Source: Paracoccus nototheniae (GTDB lineage: Bacteria > Pseudomonadota > Alphaproteobacteria > Rhodobacterales > Rhodobacteraceae). Taken from it: DNA of 64,000 nt. Within the stretch, counting starts at the first letter, position 1. Every line of letters begins with the position of its first letter. The DNA lies in contig NZ_RQRT01000005.1 of NCBI RefSeq assembly GCF_004335005.1, positions 90,792 to 154,791 on the forward strand, in the 5' to 3' direction. The position numbers were made by a program, and so were the translations under genes. Below are positions 8,107-15,990 of this stretch, in pieces. The notes under the pieces were generated by a model. That model did no database searches. It saw nothing but the letters and a program-made list of their open reading frames with translations, and was not told the DNA's origin.

Positions 8107-9403
8107 GGACTTTCTGGGCGGGCTGTCGGAAAACGCGCTGATGAGCCTGCCCTGGCTGTTCGAGTTCTGGGCCCTGCCGCATCAGCTGCCCCCCGGCGGC
8201 GACTGGAAAAGCTGGGTCATCATGGGCGGGCGCGGCGCGGGCAAGACCCGCGCCGGGTCCGAATGGGTGCGCCGGATGGTCGAGGGACCGACAGCGGCCG
8301 CGCCGGGCCGGTGTCATCGCGTGGCGCTGGTGGGCGAGACGTTTGATCAGGTGCGCGAGGTGATGGTGTTCGGCGAAAGCGGCATTCTGGCCTGTTCGCC
8401 CCCCGACCGGCGCCCGGTCTGGGAGGCGGGACGCAAGCGACTGGTCTGGGCCAATGGCGCCACGGCCACCGTCTATTCCGCCCATGAGCCCGAGGCGCTG
8501 CGCGGGCCGCAATTCGATGCGGCCTGGGCCGATGAGCTGGCCAAGTGGAAGAAGGCCGAGGATGTCTGGGACATGCTGCAATTCGCGCTGCGTTTGGGCG
8601 AGCATCCCCAGCAGGTGGTCACCACCACGCCGCGCAATGTGGGCGTGCTGAAGCGCATTCTGGGCAATGCCAGCACGGTCGCCACCCATGCCCCTACGGA
8701 AGCCAACCGCGCCTATCTGGCGGAGAGCTTTCTGGCCGAGGTGCAGACCCGCTATGGCGGCACGCGCTTGGGTCGTCAGGAGCTGGACGGGGTTCTGCTG
8801 AATGATGTCGAGGGTGCCCTGTGGTCGACCGCCACGCTGGAGGCCTGCCGGGTCGATGCGGTGCCCGCGCTGGACCGGATCGTCGTGGCGGTCGATCCTT
8901 CGGTCACCGGGGGGCGGGCCAGCGACGAATGCGGGATCGTCGTGGCGGGTGTCGTGACCACCGGCGAGCCGTCCGGCTGGCGGGCCTATGTCCTGGAGGA
9001 TGCCAGCGTGCGGGGTGGCCCGCTGGACTGGGCGCGGGCGGCGGTTGCCGCGATGGACCGTCATGGTGCCGAAAAGCTGGTCGCCGAGGTCAATCAGGGC
9101 GGCGATCTGGTCGAGAGCGTGGTGCGTCAGATCGACCCTTTGGTTCCCTTCAAGGCGCTCAGGGCGGCGCGTGGCAAGGGTCTGCGGGCCGAGCCGGTCG
9201 CGGCGCTGTATGAGCAGGGCCGCGTCCGGCATCTGCGCGAGGGTCGGCTTGGGGCGCTGGAGGATCAGCTGTGCCAGATGACCGTGCGCGGGTTCGAGGG
9301 GCGCGGCAGTCCCGACCGGCTGGATGCGCTGGTCTGGGCGATCCATGAGCTGATGATCGAGCCTGCGACCGGCTGGCGCCATCCGCAGATGCGGCGCCTG
9401 TGA
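8042..9403 (+). CDS. g2: GTA terminase large subunit (RcGTA g2)
   Basis: Phage-type DNA packaging motor. The ATPase part has Walker A GGRGAGKTRAG and a Walker B region FDAAWADELAKW; the C-terminal nuclease part starts VVAVDPSVTGG and continues to DALVWAIHEL. In RcGTA this protein loads random host DNA headfuls into capsids. The start is uncertain: conserved sequence (EDFLGGLSENAL before LPWLFEFWALPHQLPP) lies upstream of the first ATG (8141), and only TTG codons (8042 or 7988) precede it in frame. TTG 8042 gives the usual family length and a 65-nt overlap with g1. No frameshift or internal stop. Confidence 0.9.
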   Translation: MTPHETRSGAGWLACAGPQEVEDFLGGLSENALMSLPWLFEFWALPHQLPPGGDWKSWVIMGGRGAGKTRAGSEWVRRMVEGPTAAAPGRCHRVALVGETFDQVREVMVFGESGILACSPPDRRPVWEAGRKRLVWANGATATVYSAHEPEALRGPQFDAAWADELAKWKKAEDVWDMLQFALRLGEHPQQVVTTTPRNVGVLKRILGNASTVATHAPTEANRAYLAESFLAEVQTRYGGTRLGRQELDGVLLNDVEGALWSTATLEACRVDAVPALDRIVVAVDPSVTGGRASDECGIVVAGVVTTGEPSGWRAYVLEDASVRGGPLDWARAAVAAMDRHGAEKLVAEVNQGGDLVESVVRQIDPLVPFKALRAARGKGLRAEPVAALYEQGRVRHLREGRLGALEDQLCQMTVRGFEGRGSPDRLDALVWAIHELMIEPATGWRHPQMRRL

Positions 9404-9407
9404 GAGG

Positions 9408-9463
9408 CCGGGGGGCATTCTGCCCCCCGGACCCCCCTGAGGATATTTGGGCCAAGATGAAAG
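9408..9463 (-). repeat. Dispersed intergenic hairpin repeat, copy inside the GTA cluster
   Basis: CCGGGGGGC (9408-9416) pairs with GCCCCCCGG (9422-9430) around ATTCT, followed by the reverse complement of the conserved core (ACCCCCCTGAGGATATTT, then CCAAGATGAAAG). The same unit occurs near 30761, 52872 and 63844. This copy fills the gap between terminase and portal genes and is in the opposite orientation to the other three. Confidence 0.85.
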
Positions 9464-9516
9464 CGGCGTCCCGTCAGGGGGCGCGGCTTTCGCATGGCGC
9501 TGAGATGGAGGCGAGC

Positions 9517-10710
9517 ATGGTGTTTCGATTGTTTTCGCGGGATGCGGCAAGGGTGCCGCAAGGGGCCGCGCCCGAGGCCAAGGCCAGTGCCGTGGGCCGG
9601 GTGGTGGCTTTTGCCAGTGGCGGGGGTCGGGCGGCCTGGTCGGCGCGCGACACGGGCAGCCTGACGCGGGGCGGCTTCATGGGCAACCCGGTGGGGTTCC
9701 GCTGTGTCAAGCTGATTGCCGAGGCTGCGGCCGCCGTGCCGTTGGTCTGCGCGGACCGGGACAACCGCTATGCGGTGCATCCGGTGCTGGATCTGCTGCG
9801 CCGCCCCAATCCGGGGCAGGGGCGGGCCGAGCTGTTCGAGGCGCTCTATGGCCAGATCCTGCTGTCGGGCAATGGCTATCTGGAGGCGGCGGGGCTGGCG
9901 CGGTCGGGGCTGCCGGAGGAGCTGCACGTCCTGCGGTCGGACCGGATGAGCGTGGTGCCGGGGGCGGATGGCTGGCCGGTCGGCTATGATTATGCCGTGG
10001 GCGGGCGCAAGCATCGTTTCGACATGACCGGCAGTCCCGACCCGATCTGTCATGTGAAGGCCTTTCATCCGCAGGACGATCATTACGGTTTGTCGCCCAT
10101 GCAGGCCGCCGCCGTGGCGGTGGATGTGCATAACAGCGCCAGTGCCTGGTCCAAGGCGCTGCTGGACAATGCGGCCCGGCCCAGTGGGGCGATCGTCTAT
10201 AAGGGCATCGACGGGCAGGGGATTCTGAGCCCCGAGCAATATGACCGGCTGGTGGGCGAGATCGAGATGAACCATCAGGGCGCGCGCAATGCGGGGCGTC
10301 CGATGCTGCTGGAGGGCGGGCTGGACTGGCGGCCCATGGGCTTCAGCCCCGCCGATATGGAGTTTCACGAGACCAAGCTGTCGGCAGCGCGCGAGATCGC
10401 CTTGGCCTTTGGCGTGCCGCCGATGCTGATGGGCCTTCCCGGCGACGCGACCTATGCCAATTATGCCGAGGCGCACCGGGCCTTTTACCGGCTGACGGTG
10501 CTGCCCTTGGTGGCGCGGGTTCTGGCCTCGGTCGCGTGGTGGCTTTCCGAGCATCAGCGCGCCGAGATCGAACTGCGGCCCGATCCCGATCAGATCCTCG
10601 CCCTGGCGGAAGAGCGCAATCAGCAATGGGCCCGCATCAGCGCCGCCGCTTTTCTGACTGACGCCGAAAAGCGCGCCCTGCTGGGGCTGGCGCCGCTGGA
10701 AGGCGCGTGA
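9517..10710 (+). CDS. g3: GTA portal protein (RcGTA g3, HK97 family)
   Basis: 397-residue portal protein forming the ring through which DNA enters and leaves the head. The start is the ATG at 9517, with GGAGG at 9507-9511; the frame is open further upstream but runs through the hairpin repeat. Typical HK97-portal features are FMGNPVGFRCVKLIAEAAAAVP near residue 60, then VHPVLDLLRRPNPGQG, and later EIALAFGVPPMLMGLPGDATYANYAEA. Length is normal and no interruption is seen. It follows the terminase and precedes g3.5 and the protease in the standard GTA order. Confidence 0.95.
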   Translation: MVFRLFSRDAARVPQGAAPEAKASAVGRVVAFASGGGRAAWSARDTGSLTRGGFMGNPVGFRCVKLIAEAAAAVPLVCADRDNRYAVHPVLDLLRRPNPGQGRAELFEALYGQILLSGNGYLEAAGLARSGLPEELHVLRSDRMSVVPGADGWPVGYDYAVGGRKHRFDMTGSPDPICHVKAFHPQDDHYGLSPMQAAAVAVDVHNSASAWSKALLDNAARPSGAIVYKGIDGQGILSPEQYDRLVGEIEMNHQGARNAGRPMLLEGGLDWRPMGFSPADMEFHETKLSAAREIALAFGVPPMLMGLPGDATYANYAEAHRAFYRLTVLPLVARVLASVAWWLSEHQRAEIELRPDPDQILALAEERNQQWARISAAAFLTDAEKRALLGLAPLEGA

Positions 10711-10713
10711 GCC

Positions 10714-10944
10714 ATGGAGGGGTCGCGTTTCGTCAAGGACGGGCTGTGGCAGGATCCGCGGCTGGAAGCGCTGGAGCGGATCATGGCGCTGCAATTCGGT
10801 CAGGTCGAGCGTCGGCTGGAGCGGATCGAGGCGATGATCGAGGGGCTGGAGCGGCGCTTGTGGATGACCGTCTATGGCGTCGTCGCGGTGATCCTGACGC
10901 AGGCCGTGCAGGGAATTCTGGATTATGCGCCGAAAGGGGGATGA
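10714..10944 (+). CDS. g3.5: GTA small membrane-type protein (RcGTA g3.5)
   Basis: 76-residue protein between portal and protease genes, the place of RcGTA g3.5. It has a charged helical N-terminal half (repeated LERI/RRLERIEAMIEGLERR, likely coiled coil) and one C-terminal hydrophobic segment (LWMTVYGVVAVILTQAVQ). No function has been shown that I know of; the conserved position suggests a role in particle production or membrane association. It starts 3 nt after the portal stop and ends 3 nt before the protease start. Confidence 0.75.
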   Translation: MEGSRFVKDGLWQDPRLEALERIMALQFGQVERRLERIEAMIEGLERRLWMTVYGVVAVILTQAVQGILDYAPKGG

Positions 10945-10947
10945 CGA

Positions 10948-11478
10948 ATGATACCGGGTCTTGAGGTGAAATTCGCCGGTGGCCAGCCTGTGCTGTCCGA
11001 GGGGCTGGTGATCGAGGGCTATGCCAGTCTGTTCGGTTTGACCGATCAGGGCGGCGATGCGGTCCGGCCGGGGGCGTTCTCGGCCTCGCTGGCGCGGCTG
11101 GCGGGGCGGGGGGACAAGGTGCGGATGCTGTGGCAGCACGATCCGGCCCGCCCCATCGGGGTCTGGGACGAGATCCGCGAGGATGCGACCGGCCTGTGGG
11201 TGCGGGGGCGGTTGCTGCCCGAGGTGGCGCAGGCCCGCGAGGCCGCAGCCCTGATCGGGGCGGGGGCCATCGACGGGCTGTCGATCGGCTATCGCGTGCT
11301 GCGCGCCGAGCGGGATGCCCAGGCACGGCGCGTGCTAGTCGAGGTCGAGCTGTGGGAAGTGTCGCTGGTGACCTTTCCGATGCTGCCCGAGGCCAAGGTG
11401 GGCCGCAAGGAGGCCTATGATCTGCGCGAGATGGCGGCGCTGTTCACGCAAGCGGCCGAGGCCTTGCGGGGCGCATGA
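10948..11478 (+). CDS. g4: GTA prohead protease (RcGTA g4, HK97 family)
   Basis: 176-residue serine protease that matures the capsid precursor. The catalytic pattern of HK97-type prohead proteases is visible: His64 in MLWQHDPARPIG, Ser112 in IDGLSIGYRV, and the acidic residue in VELWEVSLVTFPMLPEA. It begins with the family fold EGYASLFGLTDQGGDAVRPGAF. Size is normal. The major capsid protein it would cut is encoded next, beginning 121 nt downstream. Confidence 0.95.
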   Translation: MIPGLEVKFAGGQPVLSEGLVIEGYASLFGLTDQGGDAVRPGAFSASLARLAGRGDKVRMLWQHDPARPIGVWDEIREDATGLWVRGRLLPEVAQAREAAALIGAGAIDGLSIGYRVLRAERDAQARRVLVEVELWEVSLVTFPMLPEAKVGRKEAYDLREMAALFTQAAEALRGA

Positions 11479-11599
11479 GATTTCGGACCGTGCGGCCTTT
11501 CGCGCGGTCCATCACCGGTTCGGACCCACGGCCCATGGGGTTGCGGTCCGGCAAGCGGGGGGCCGAGGCACCCCCGATCATCGCGACAAGGAGAAGACC

Positions 11600-12763
11600 A
11601 TGACCGAGGTGAAGGCCGCGGGCGGCGGCGACATGTCCGCCGATCTGAAGGGGGCCATGATGGGGTTCGTAAGCGAACTCAGGGGCTTTCGCGAAGACAT
11701 CCAGACCAAGCTGATTGCACAGGAAGAGCGTATGACCATGATCGATCGCAAGACCGCCCTGCGGGGCCGCGCGCCCTTGTCCGCCACGGCCGAGGTCGAG
11801 GTGCCGCATCAGAAGGCCTTCGGCGCCTATCTGCGCTGCGGCGATGATGACGGGCTGCGCGGGCTTGTCCTTGAGGAAAAGGCCCTGTCGGTGGCCAGCG
11901 ACGGCGGCTTTCTAGCCGCGCCCCAGGTCGCGGCGGCGGTACAGAACGTGCTGCATGCGGGCGCCTCGCTGCGGCGTCTGGCCAATGTCGTGACCGTCGA
12001 AAGCGCCGTCTATGAGGTGCTGGTCGAGAAGGGCGAGATGGCGGCAGGCTGGGCCACCGAAGCCACCACGACGGAGACCGGCAATGCGGGCATCGACCGC
12101 ATCACCATTCCGGTTCATGAACTGTCGGCGATGCCCAAGGCCAGCCAGCGGCTGCTGGACGATGCGGCCTTCGATGTCGAGGGTTGGCTGGCCGAGCGGA
12201 TCGCCGACAAGTTCGCCCGTTCCGAGGCCGGCGCCTTCATCAAGGGCGACGGCGTGGCCAAGCCGCGCGGCATCCTGTCCTATCCCACCGCCGCCAATGC
12301 CAGCGCCACGACCGCACAGATCGGTTTCGTGACCAGCGGTGCCCTGGGCGATTTCAATGCGACGGCCCCGGCGGATTGCCTGATCGATGTGGTCTATGCT
12401 CTGGGCGCGGAATACCGGGCCAATGCATCCTTCGTCATGAACTCCAAGACGGCGGCGCGGGTGCGCAAGATGAAGGATGCCGATGGCCGCTTTCTGTGGA
12501 GCGATGCGCTGAGCGCCGGTCAGGTGCCGCAGCTGCTGGGCTATCCGGTGCTGATCAGCGAGGACATGCCGGATGTCGACTCGAACACTCTCGCCATCGC
12601 CTTCGGCGATTTCCGCGCCGCCTATACCATCGTCGAGCGTCCCGACCTGCGCGTGCTGCGCGATCCGTTCAGCGCCAAGCCGCATGTCCTGTTCTATGCC
12701 ACCAAGCGCGTCGGCGGCGGGGTCACGGATTTCCGGGCACTGAAGCTGATCAAGTTCTCCTGA
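11600..12763 (+). CDS. g5: GTA major capsid protein (RcGTA g5, HK97 fold)
   Basis: 387-residue capsid protein. It starts at the ATG at 11600 after AAGGAG (11588-11593). An N-terminal charged helical scaffold-like region (residues 1-100, with ADLKGAMMGFVSELRGFREDI) precedes the HK97 coat domain, which opens near GGFLAAPQVAAAVQNVL and holds the P-domain motif AYTIVERPDLRVLRDPFSAKPHVLFY at the C-terminal end (given in part). In RcGTA the N-terminal part is removed by the g4 protease. A hairpin-rich gap follows before g6. Confidence 0.95.
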   Translation: MTEVKAAGGGDMSADLKGAMMGFVSELRGFREDIQTKLIAQEERMTMIDRKTALRGRAPLSATAEVEVPHQKAFGAYLRCGDDDGLRGLVLEEKALSVASDGGFLAAPQVAAAVQNVLHAGASLRRLANVVTVESAVYEVLVEKGEMAAGWATEATTTETGNAGIDRITIPVHELSAMPKASQRLLDDAAFDVEGWLAERIADKFARSEAGAFIKGDGVAKPRGILSYPTAANASATTAQIGFVTSGALGDFNATAPADCLIDVVYALGAEYRANASFVMNSKTAARVRKMKDADGRFLWSDALSAGQVPQLLGYPVLISEDMPDVDSNTLAIAFGDFRAAYTIVERPDLRVLRDPFSAKPHVLFYATKRVGGGVTDFRALKLIKFS

Positions 12764-12962
12764 TCCCGTCCGGGATCGGGTGAAGGGGAAGGGGGCGCGT
12801 CCGATGCCGGTTGTTCCGGCAAAGCATCTGTCCGCGCGCGCTGATGGCTGGTGGGCGGGCGCGTCCCCTTCTTTCCCAGCCCCCGAAAGGCAGGCGGGGC
12901 CCCGGTCGGGGGCCCTGACCTCAGCTGGAACATGCGGACGGATGGCACGGGAGGTTCGCGAC
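12764..12962 (+). promoter_or_regulatory. Hairpin-rich gap between GTA capsid and connector genes
   Basis: About 200 nt without a convincing gene, in a cluster whose other genes mostly touch. Right at the g5 stop, GATCCCG and CGGGATC form a tight hairpin without a T-run. A longer-range pairing joins GAAGGGG near 12782 with CCCCTTC near 12867, and GGGCGCGTCC occurs twice. The frame of g6 is open through it, but it lacks connector-family similarity. A likely role is protecting or ending part of the abundant capsid mRNA. Confidence 0.4.
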
Positions 12963-13577
12963 ATGATGCTGATTGAGGAAACGGCGCCTGCGGCAGAGGC
13001 GCTGCCGGTGGCCGCACTGCGCGGACATTTGCGTCTGGCTCAGGGGTTCGATGGCCCCGACGACGCGGCCGAGACGGCGGCCCTGGCGGGTTTTCTGCGC
13101 GCCGCCATCGCCACGATCGAGGGGCGCACCGGCAAGGTGCTGCTGAAGCGGCGCTTTCGAATGCAACTGGACGACTGGCGTGACAGGCTGGGACAGGCAT
13201 TGCCGCTGGCGCCCGTCCACGCGGTCGAGCGGATCGAGATCGACGACGGCTCGGGCACGGTCACCGCCCTGCCGCCCGAGGGCTGGCGGCTGATGCCCGA
13301 CATGCAGCGGCCGGTGATCCTGCCGACGGGTGTGGTTCTGCCGCATGTGCCCAGGCTTGGATCGGTCACGGTCACCTTTCTGGCGGGGTTCGCAGATGAC
13401 TGGCAGGGCGTTCCGCCCGATCTGGCGCAGGCGGTGATCCTGCTGGCGGCGCGTTATCACGACGATCGCAGCCATGAGGATGGACGTCATGCGCTGCCCT
13501 TTGGGGTCAGCGCGCTGATCGAGCGCTGGCGGGCGGTGCGGACCCTGGCCGGACGCGGCCTGCGGGAGGGGCGCTGA
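12963..13577 (+). CDS. g6: GTA head-tail connector (RcGTA g6, phiE125 gp8-like)
   Basis: 204-residue adaptor protein that sits below the portal. It starts MMLIEETAPAAEALPVAALR and continues with the helix-rich HLRLAQGF...ETAALAGFLRAAIATIEGRTGKVL pattern of the phiE125 gp8 head-tail connector family, then a beta-rich middle (VERIEIDDGSGTVTALPPEG) and the terminal DLAQAVILLAARYHDDR helix. The ATG at 12963 was chosen because similarity begins there; an ATG at 12966 is equally possible. The stop overlaps the g7 start codon by one base. Confidence 0.88.
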   Translation: MMLIEETAPAAEALPVAALRGHLRLAQGFDGPDDAAETAALAGFLRAAIATIEGRTGKVLLKRRFRMQLDDWRDRLGQALPLAPVHAVERIEIDDGSGTVTALPPEGWRLMPDMQRPVILPTGVVLPHVPRLGSVTVTFLAGFADDWQGVPPDLAQAVILLAARYHDDRSHEDGRHALPFGVSALIERWRAVRTLAGRGLREGR

Positions 13578-13915
13578 TGGCCCCGTCCGACATGACCACC
13601 CGGCTGGCGCTGGAGGCGCCGGTGCGGGCGCCGGACGGTCTGGGCGGTTTCGCTACCGTCTGGCAGCATCTGGGCTGGCTTTATGCGCAGATGGATGCCC
13701 GTTCGGGGCGAGAGACCGGCACCGGGGTCGGGCCGGTCAGCGTGGTGCAATGGCGCATCACTCTGCGGGCCGCTGCGGTCGGTGATCCTCGTCGCCCCCG
13801 TCCCGGCCAGCGGTTCCGCATGGGGACGCGGCTGTTCCTGATCGGCGCGGTCGCCGAGGGCGATGCCCGGGGCCTGACGCTGGACGTCTTTGCACGCGAG
13901 GAGGATCTGACATGA
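13577..13915 (+). CDS. g7: GTA head closure protein (RcGTA g7, SPP1 gp16-like)
   Basis: 112-residue beta-barrel protein of the phage head-tail adaptor type, the stopper between head and tail. The sequence shows the expected pattern: LEAPVRAPDGLGGFATVWQ, then GRETGTGVGPVSVVQWRITLR and PRPGQRFRMGTRLFLIGAV. It starts within the g6 stop codon and overlaps g8 by 4 nt, so translation is coupled. Confidence 0.85.
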   Translation: MAPSDMTTRLALEAPVRAPDGLGGFATVWQHLGWLYAQMDARSGRETGTGVGPVSVVQWRITLRAAAVGDPRRPRPGQRFRMGTRLFLIGAVAEGDARGLTLDVFAREEDLT

Positions 13916-14331
13916 GCTATGGCGCGGGCGTCGCCCTGCAGGCGGCGGTCTATCAGCATCTGCGTGCCAATGTGGCGCTGTCGGATCTGGTCGGCGACGC
14001 GATCTATGACGCGATGCCGGTGACGGCGCCAAGCGGCATCTTCGTCTCGCTTGGTCCCGAGGATGTGGCCGCGGCGGGCGATGCCACGGCGCGCGGATCG
14101 CGGCATGATTTCGTGATCTCGGTCATGGAGGGCAGCAGCGGGGGCGCGGGGTTCGGCGCGCTGAAGGCCGCAGCCGTCGCGGTGGCCGATGCACTGGAGC
14201 CCGGCGGGCTGGTCCTGTCGCGGGGCCGGCTGGCCGGTCTGTGGTTCCTGCGCGCCACCGCGCGCCGGTTGAAAAGCGGCGCGGTGCGTCAGGTCGATCT
14301 GACCTTTCGCGCGCGCATCGATCTGATCTGA
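13912..14331 (+). CDS. g8: GTA tail terminator (RcGTA g8, DUF3168)
   Basis: 139-residue DUF3168 protein. The family closes the top of the tail tube and joins it to the head. It shows the usual start (ALQAAVYQHLRANVALSDLVGDAIYDAMP), the strand GIFVSLGPEDV, and a late VVRQVDLTFRARI-like pattern (here GAVRQVDLTFRARIDLI). ATGA overlap with g7; an 17-nt gap with GAGGAGACAGG precedes the tail tube gene. Confidence 0.88.
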   Translation: MSYGAGVALQAAVYQHLRANVALSDLVGDAIYDAMPVTAPSGIFVSLGPEDVAAAGDATARGSRHDFVISVMEGSSGGAGFGALKAAAVAVADALEPGGLVLSRGRLAGLWFLRATARRLKSGAVRQVDLTFRARIDLI

Positions 14332-14348
14332 TCCGAGGAGACAGGACA

Positions 14349-14762
14349 ATGGCAGTACAAAGCGGACGCGATCTGCTGATCAAGATGGACATGACCGGCG
14401 ACGGCGCGTTCGAAACCGTGGCGGGCCTGCGGGCGACGCGGCTGTCCTTCAACGCCGAGACGGTCGATGTGACCAGTCTGGAAAGCGAAGGCGGCTGGCG
14501 CGAGTTGCTGGGCGGTGCGGGCATCCGCAGCGCGCAGGTCGCGGGATCGGGCGTCTTTCGCGATGCCGACAGCGACGGGCGGGCGCGGCAGGCGTTCTTT
14601 GACGGCGAAATCCCGCGCTTTCAGGTGATCATCCCCGATTTCGGCACCGTCGAGGGGGCGTTCCAGATCACCGCTCTGGACTATGCGGGCAGCTATGACG
14701 GCGAGGCGACCTATGAGATGGCGCTGGCCTCGGCGGGTGCCGTCAGCTTCGTGGCGCTGTGA
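14349..14762 (+). CDS. g9: GTA major tail tube protein (RcGTA g9, TP901-1 family)
   Basis: 137-residue tail tube subunit that stacks into the tube through which DNA passes. It begins MAVQSGRDLLIKMDMTGDG with the family motif FNAETVDVTSLESEGGWRELL (given in part) and the later GEIPRFQVIIPDFGTVEGAFQ. The start is the ATG at 14349, with AGGAGACAGGA upstream acting as ribosome site; an earlier in-frame ATG lies inside g8. The end touches the g10 start (TGATG). Confidence 0.93.
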   Translation: MAVQSGRDLLIKMDMTGDGAFETVAGLRATRLSFNAETVDVTSLESEGGWRELLGGAGIRSAQVAGSGVFRDADSDGRARQAFFDGEIPRFQVIIPDFGTVEGAFQITALDYAGSYDGEATYEMALASAGAVSFVAL

Positions 14763-15091
14763 TGGTCAATCCGATGCGGGGCGAGGTCGCGCTGGTGCTG
14801 GACGGCCAGCCCCATGTCGCGCGCCTGACCCTTGGCGCGCTGGCCGAACTGGAACAGGGGCTGGACGATGCCAATTCAAGCGGCGCCGGTCTGAATGGGC
14901 TGGTCGCGCGCATGGACGAGGGGCGCTTTGCCAGCCGCGACATTCTGGCGGTCCTGGTCGCGGGTCTGCGCGGTGGTGGCTGGCAGGGCCAGGCCGGGGA
15001 TCTGATGGCCGTGCAGATCGAAGGCGGCCCGCTGGAGGCCGCCCGGATCGCTGCACGGCTGCTAGCGCTGGCCTTCCGTGCCCCGGAATGA
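14762..15091 (+). CDS. g10: GTA g10 protein, tail assembly chaperone-like
   Basis: 109-residue protein of the GTA g10 family (gene transfer agent family protein, placed among phage tail assembly chaperones). It begins MVNPMRGEVALVLDGQPHV, with LTLGALAELEQGLDDA and LVARMDEGRFASRDILAVLVAGLRGGG typical of the group. A GTG one codon earlier (14759) is an alternative start. It overlaps g9 by one base and g10.1 by four, which fits the paired chaperone genes usually found between tube and tape measure. Confidence 0.85.
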   Translation: MVNPMRGEVALVLDGQPHVARLTLGALAELEQGLDDANSSGAGLNGLVARMDEGRFASRDILAVLVAGLRGGGWQGQAGDLMAVQIEGGPLEAARIAARLLALAFRAPE

Positions 15092-15354
15092 CGGGTGCTG
15101 GCATGACAGGCACGGGGCTGGACTGGCCGGGTCTGATGCGGGCGGGCTTGCAGGATCTGCGTCTTCATCCCGATCAGTTCTGGGCGCTGACTCCGGCCGA
15201 ACTGGGGCTGATGCTGGGTCTGTCGGGTGCGCTGGCGCCGCGCATGACCCGCGACCGGCTGGCATCGCTGGCCGCACGATATCCCGACGCGCCCGGTCAG
15301 GCGGGCGCCGTCAAGGCTGAACCGATGGGGGATCACGACGATGGCATTCAGTGA
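15088..15354 (+). CDS. g10.1: GTA g10.1 protein, second tail chaperone-like protein
   Basis: 88-residue small protein between g10 and the tape measure, corresponding to RcGTA g10.1 (phage tail assembly chaperone family). The core is LDWPGLMRAGLQDLRLHPDQ then FWALTPAELGLMLG, the standard pattern in which a Phe-Trp-x-Leu-Thr-Pro motif precedes a helix. The start ATG overlaps the g10 stop (ATGA) and the 3' end overlaps g11 by 14 nt. In many tailed phages the equivalent pair is made by a frameshift; here they are separate overlapping genes. Confidence 0.85.
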   Translation: MTGAGMTGTGLDWPGLMRAGLQDLRLHPDQFWALTPAELGLMLGLSGALAPRMTRDRLASLAARYPDAPGQAGAVKAEPMGDHDDGIQ

Positions 15355-15973
15355 TGGCGCGGGTTCGATGCTGGACCGGCTGGAGGACGATCTGGGCGCC
15401 AACGCCCGGACCACGGCCGAATTTCAGGCCGAACTGGCGCGGCTGCGCCAGTCGATGACCTATACCTCGCGCGAGGTCGGGACACTGTCCTCGGGGCTCG
15501 AGCGGGGCTTGGGCCGCGCCATCGACGGGCTGGTGCTGGATGGCGGCAGGCTGTCGGATGCGCTGAAGACGATCGGCCGGTCACTGGCCGACACCGCCTA
15601 TGGGATCGCCATGAAGCCGGTCGAAAGCGCGCTGGCGGGTTCCATCGCGGGGCTGTTGGGCGGCATTACCCCCTTTGCCAGGGGCGGGGCCTTTTCGCAG
15701 GGCCGTCCGATGGGCGGCGGCGTGGTCAGCGCCCCCACCGCCTTTCCGATGCGCGGCGGGCAGGGCCTGATGGGCGAGGCCGGGCCCGAGGCGATCATGC
15801 CGCTGCGGCGCGGTCCCGATGGCAAGCTGGGGGTCGCGGCGGCGGGCGGCGGGGGTGCGGTGAATGTCACCTTTCACATCCAGACCCCCGATGTCGCGGG
15901 CTTTCAGCGCAGCCAGTCGCAGATCGCCGCCCAGATGTCGCGCGTGCTGGCGCGCGGCGACCGCAACAGCTGA
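15341..15973 (+). CDS. g11: GTA tape measure protein (RcGTA g11), very short
   Basis: 210-residue protein that sets tail length. The N-terminal third is a charged helix with coiled-coil character (ELARLRQSMTYTSREVGTLSSG), followed by the tail tape-measure motif IGRSLADTAYGIAMKPVE and the Gly-rich GLLGGITPFARGG plus GLMGEAGPEAIMPLRRG near residue 145, found at the C-terminus of tape measures. Ordinary siphophage tape measures are several times longer; RcGTA g11 is about the same size as this one, so a short tail is expected rather than a truncation. Confidence 0.9.
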   Translation: MAFSDGAGSMLDRLEDDLGANARTTAEFQAELARLRQSMTYTSREVGTLSSGLERGLGRAIDGLVLDGGRLSDALKTIGRSLADTAYGIAMKPVESALAGSIAGLLGGITPFARGGAFSQGRPMGGGVVSAPTAFPMRGGQGLMGEAGPEAIMPLRRGPDGKLGVAAAGGGGAVNVTFHIQTPDVAGFQRSQSQIAAQMSRVLARGDRNS

Positions 15974-15990
15974 ACCAAAGGGGGCAGGCC

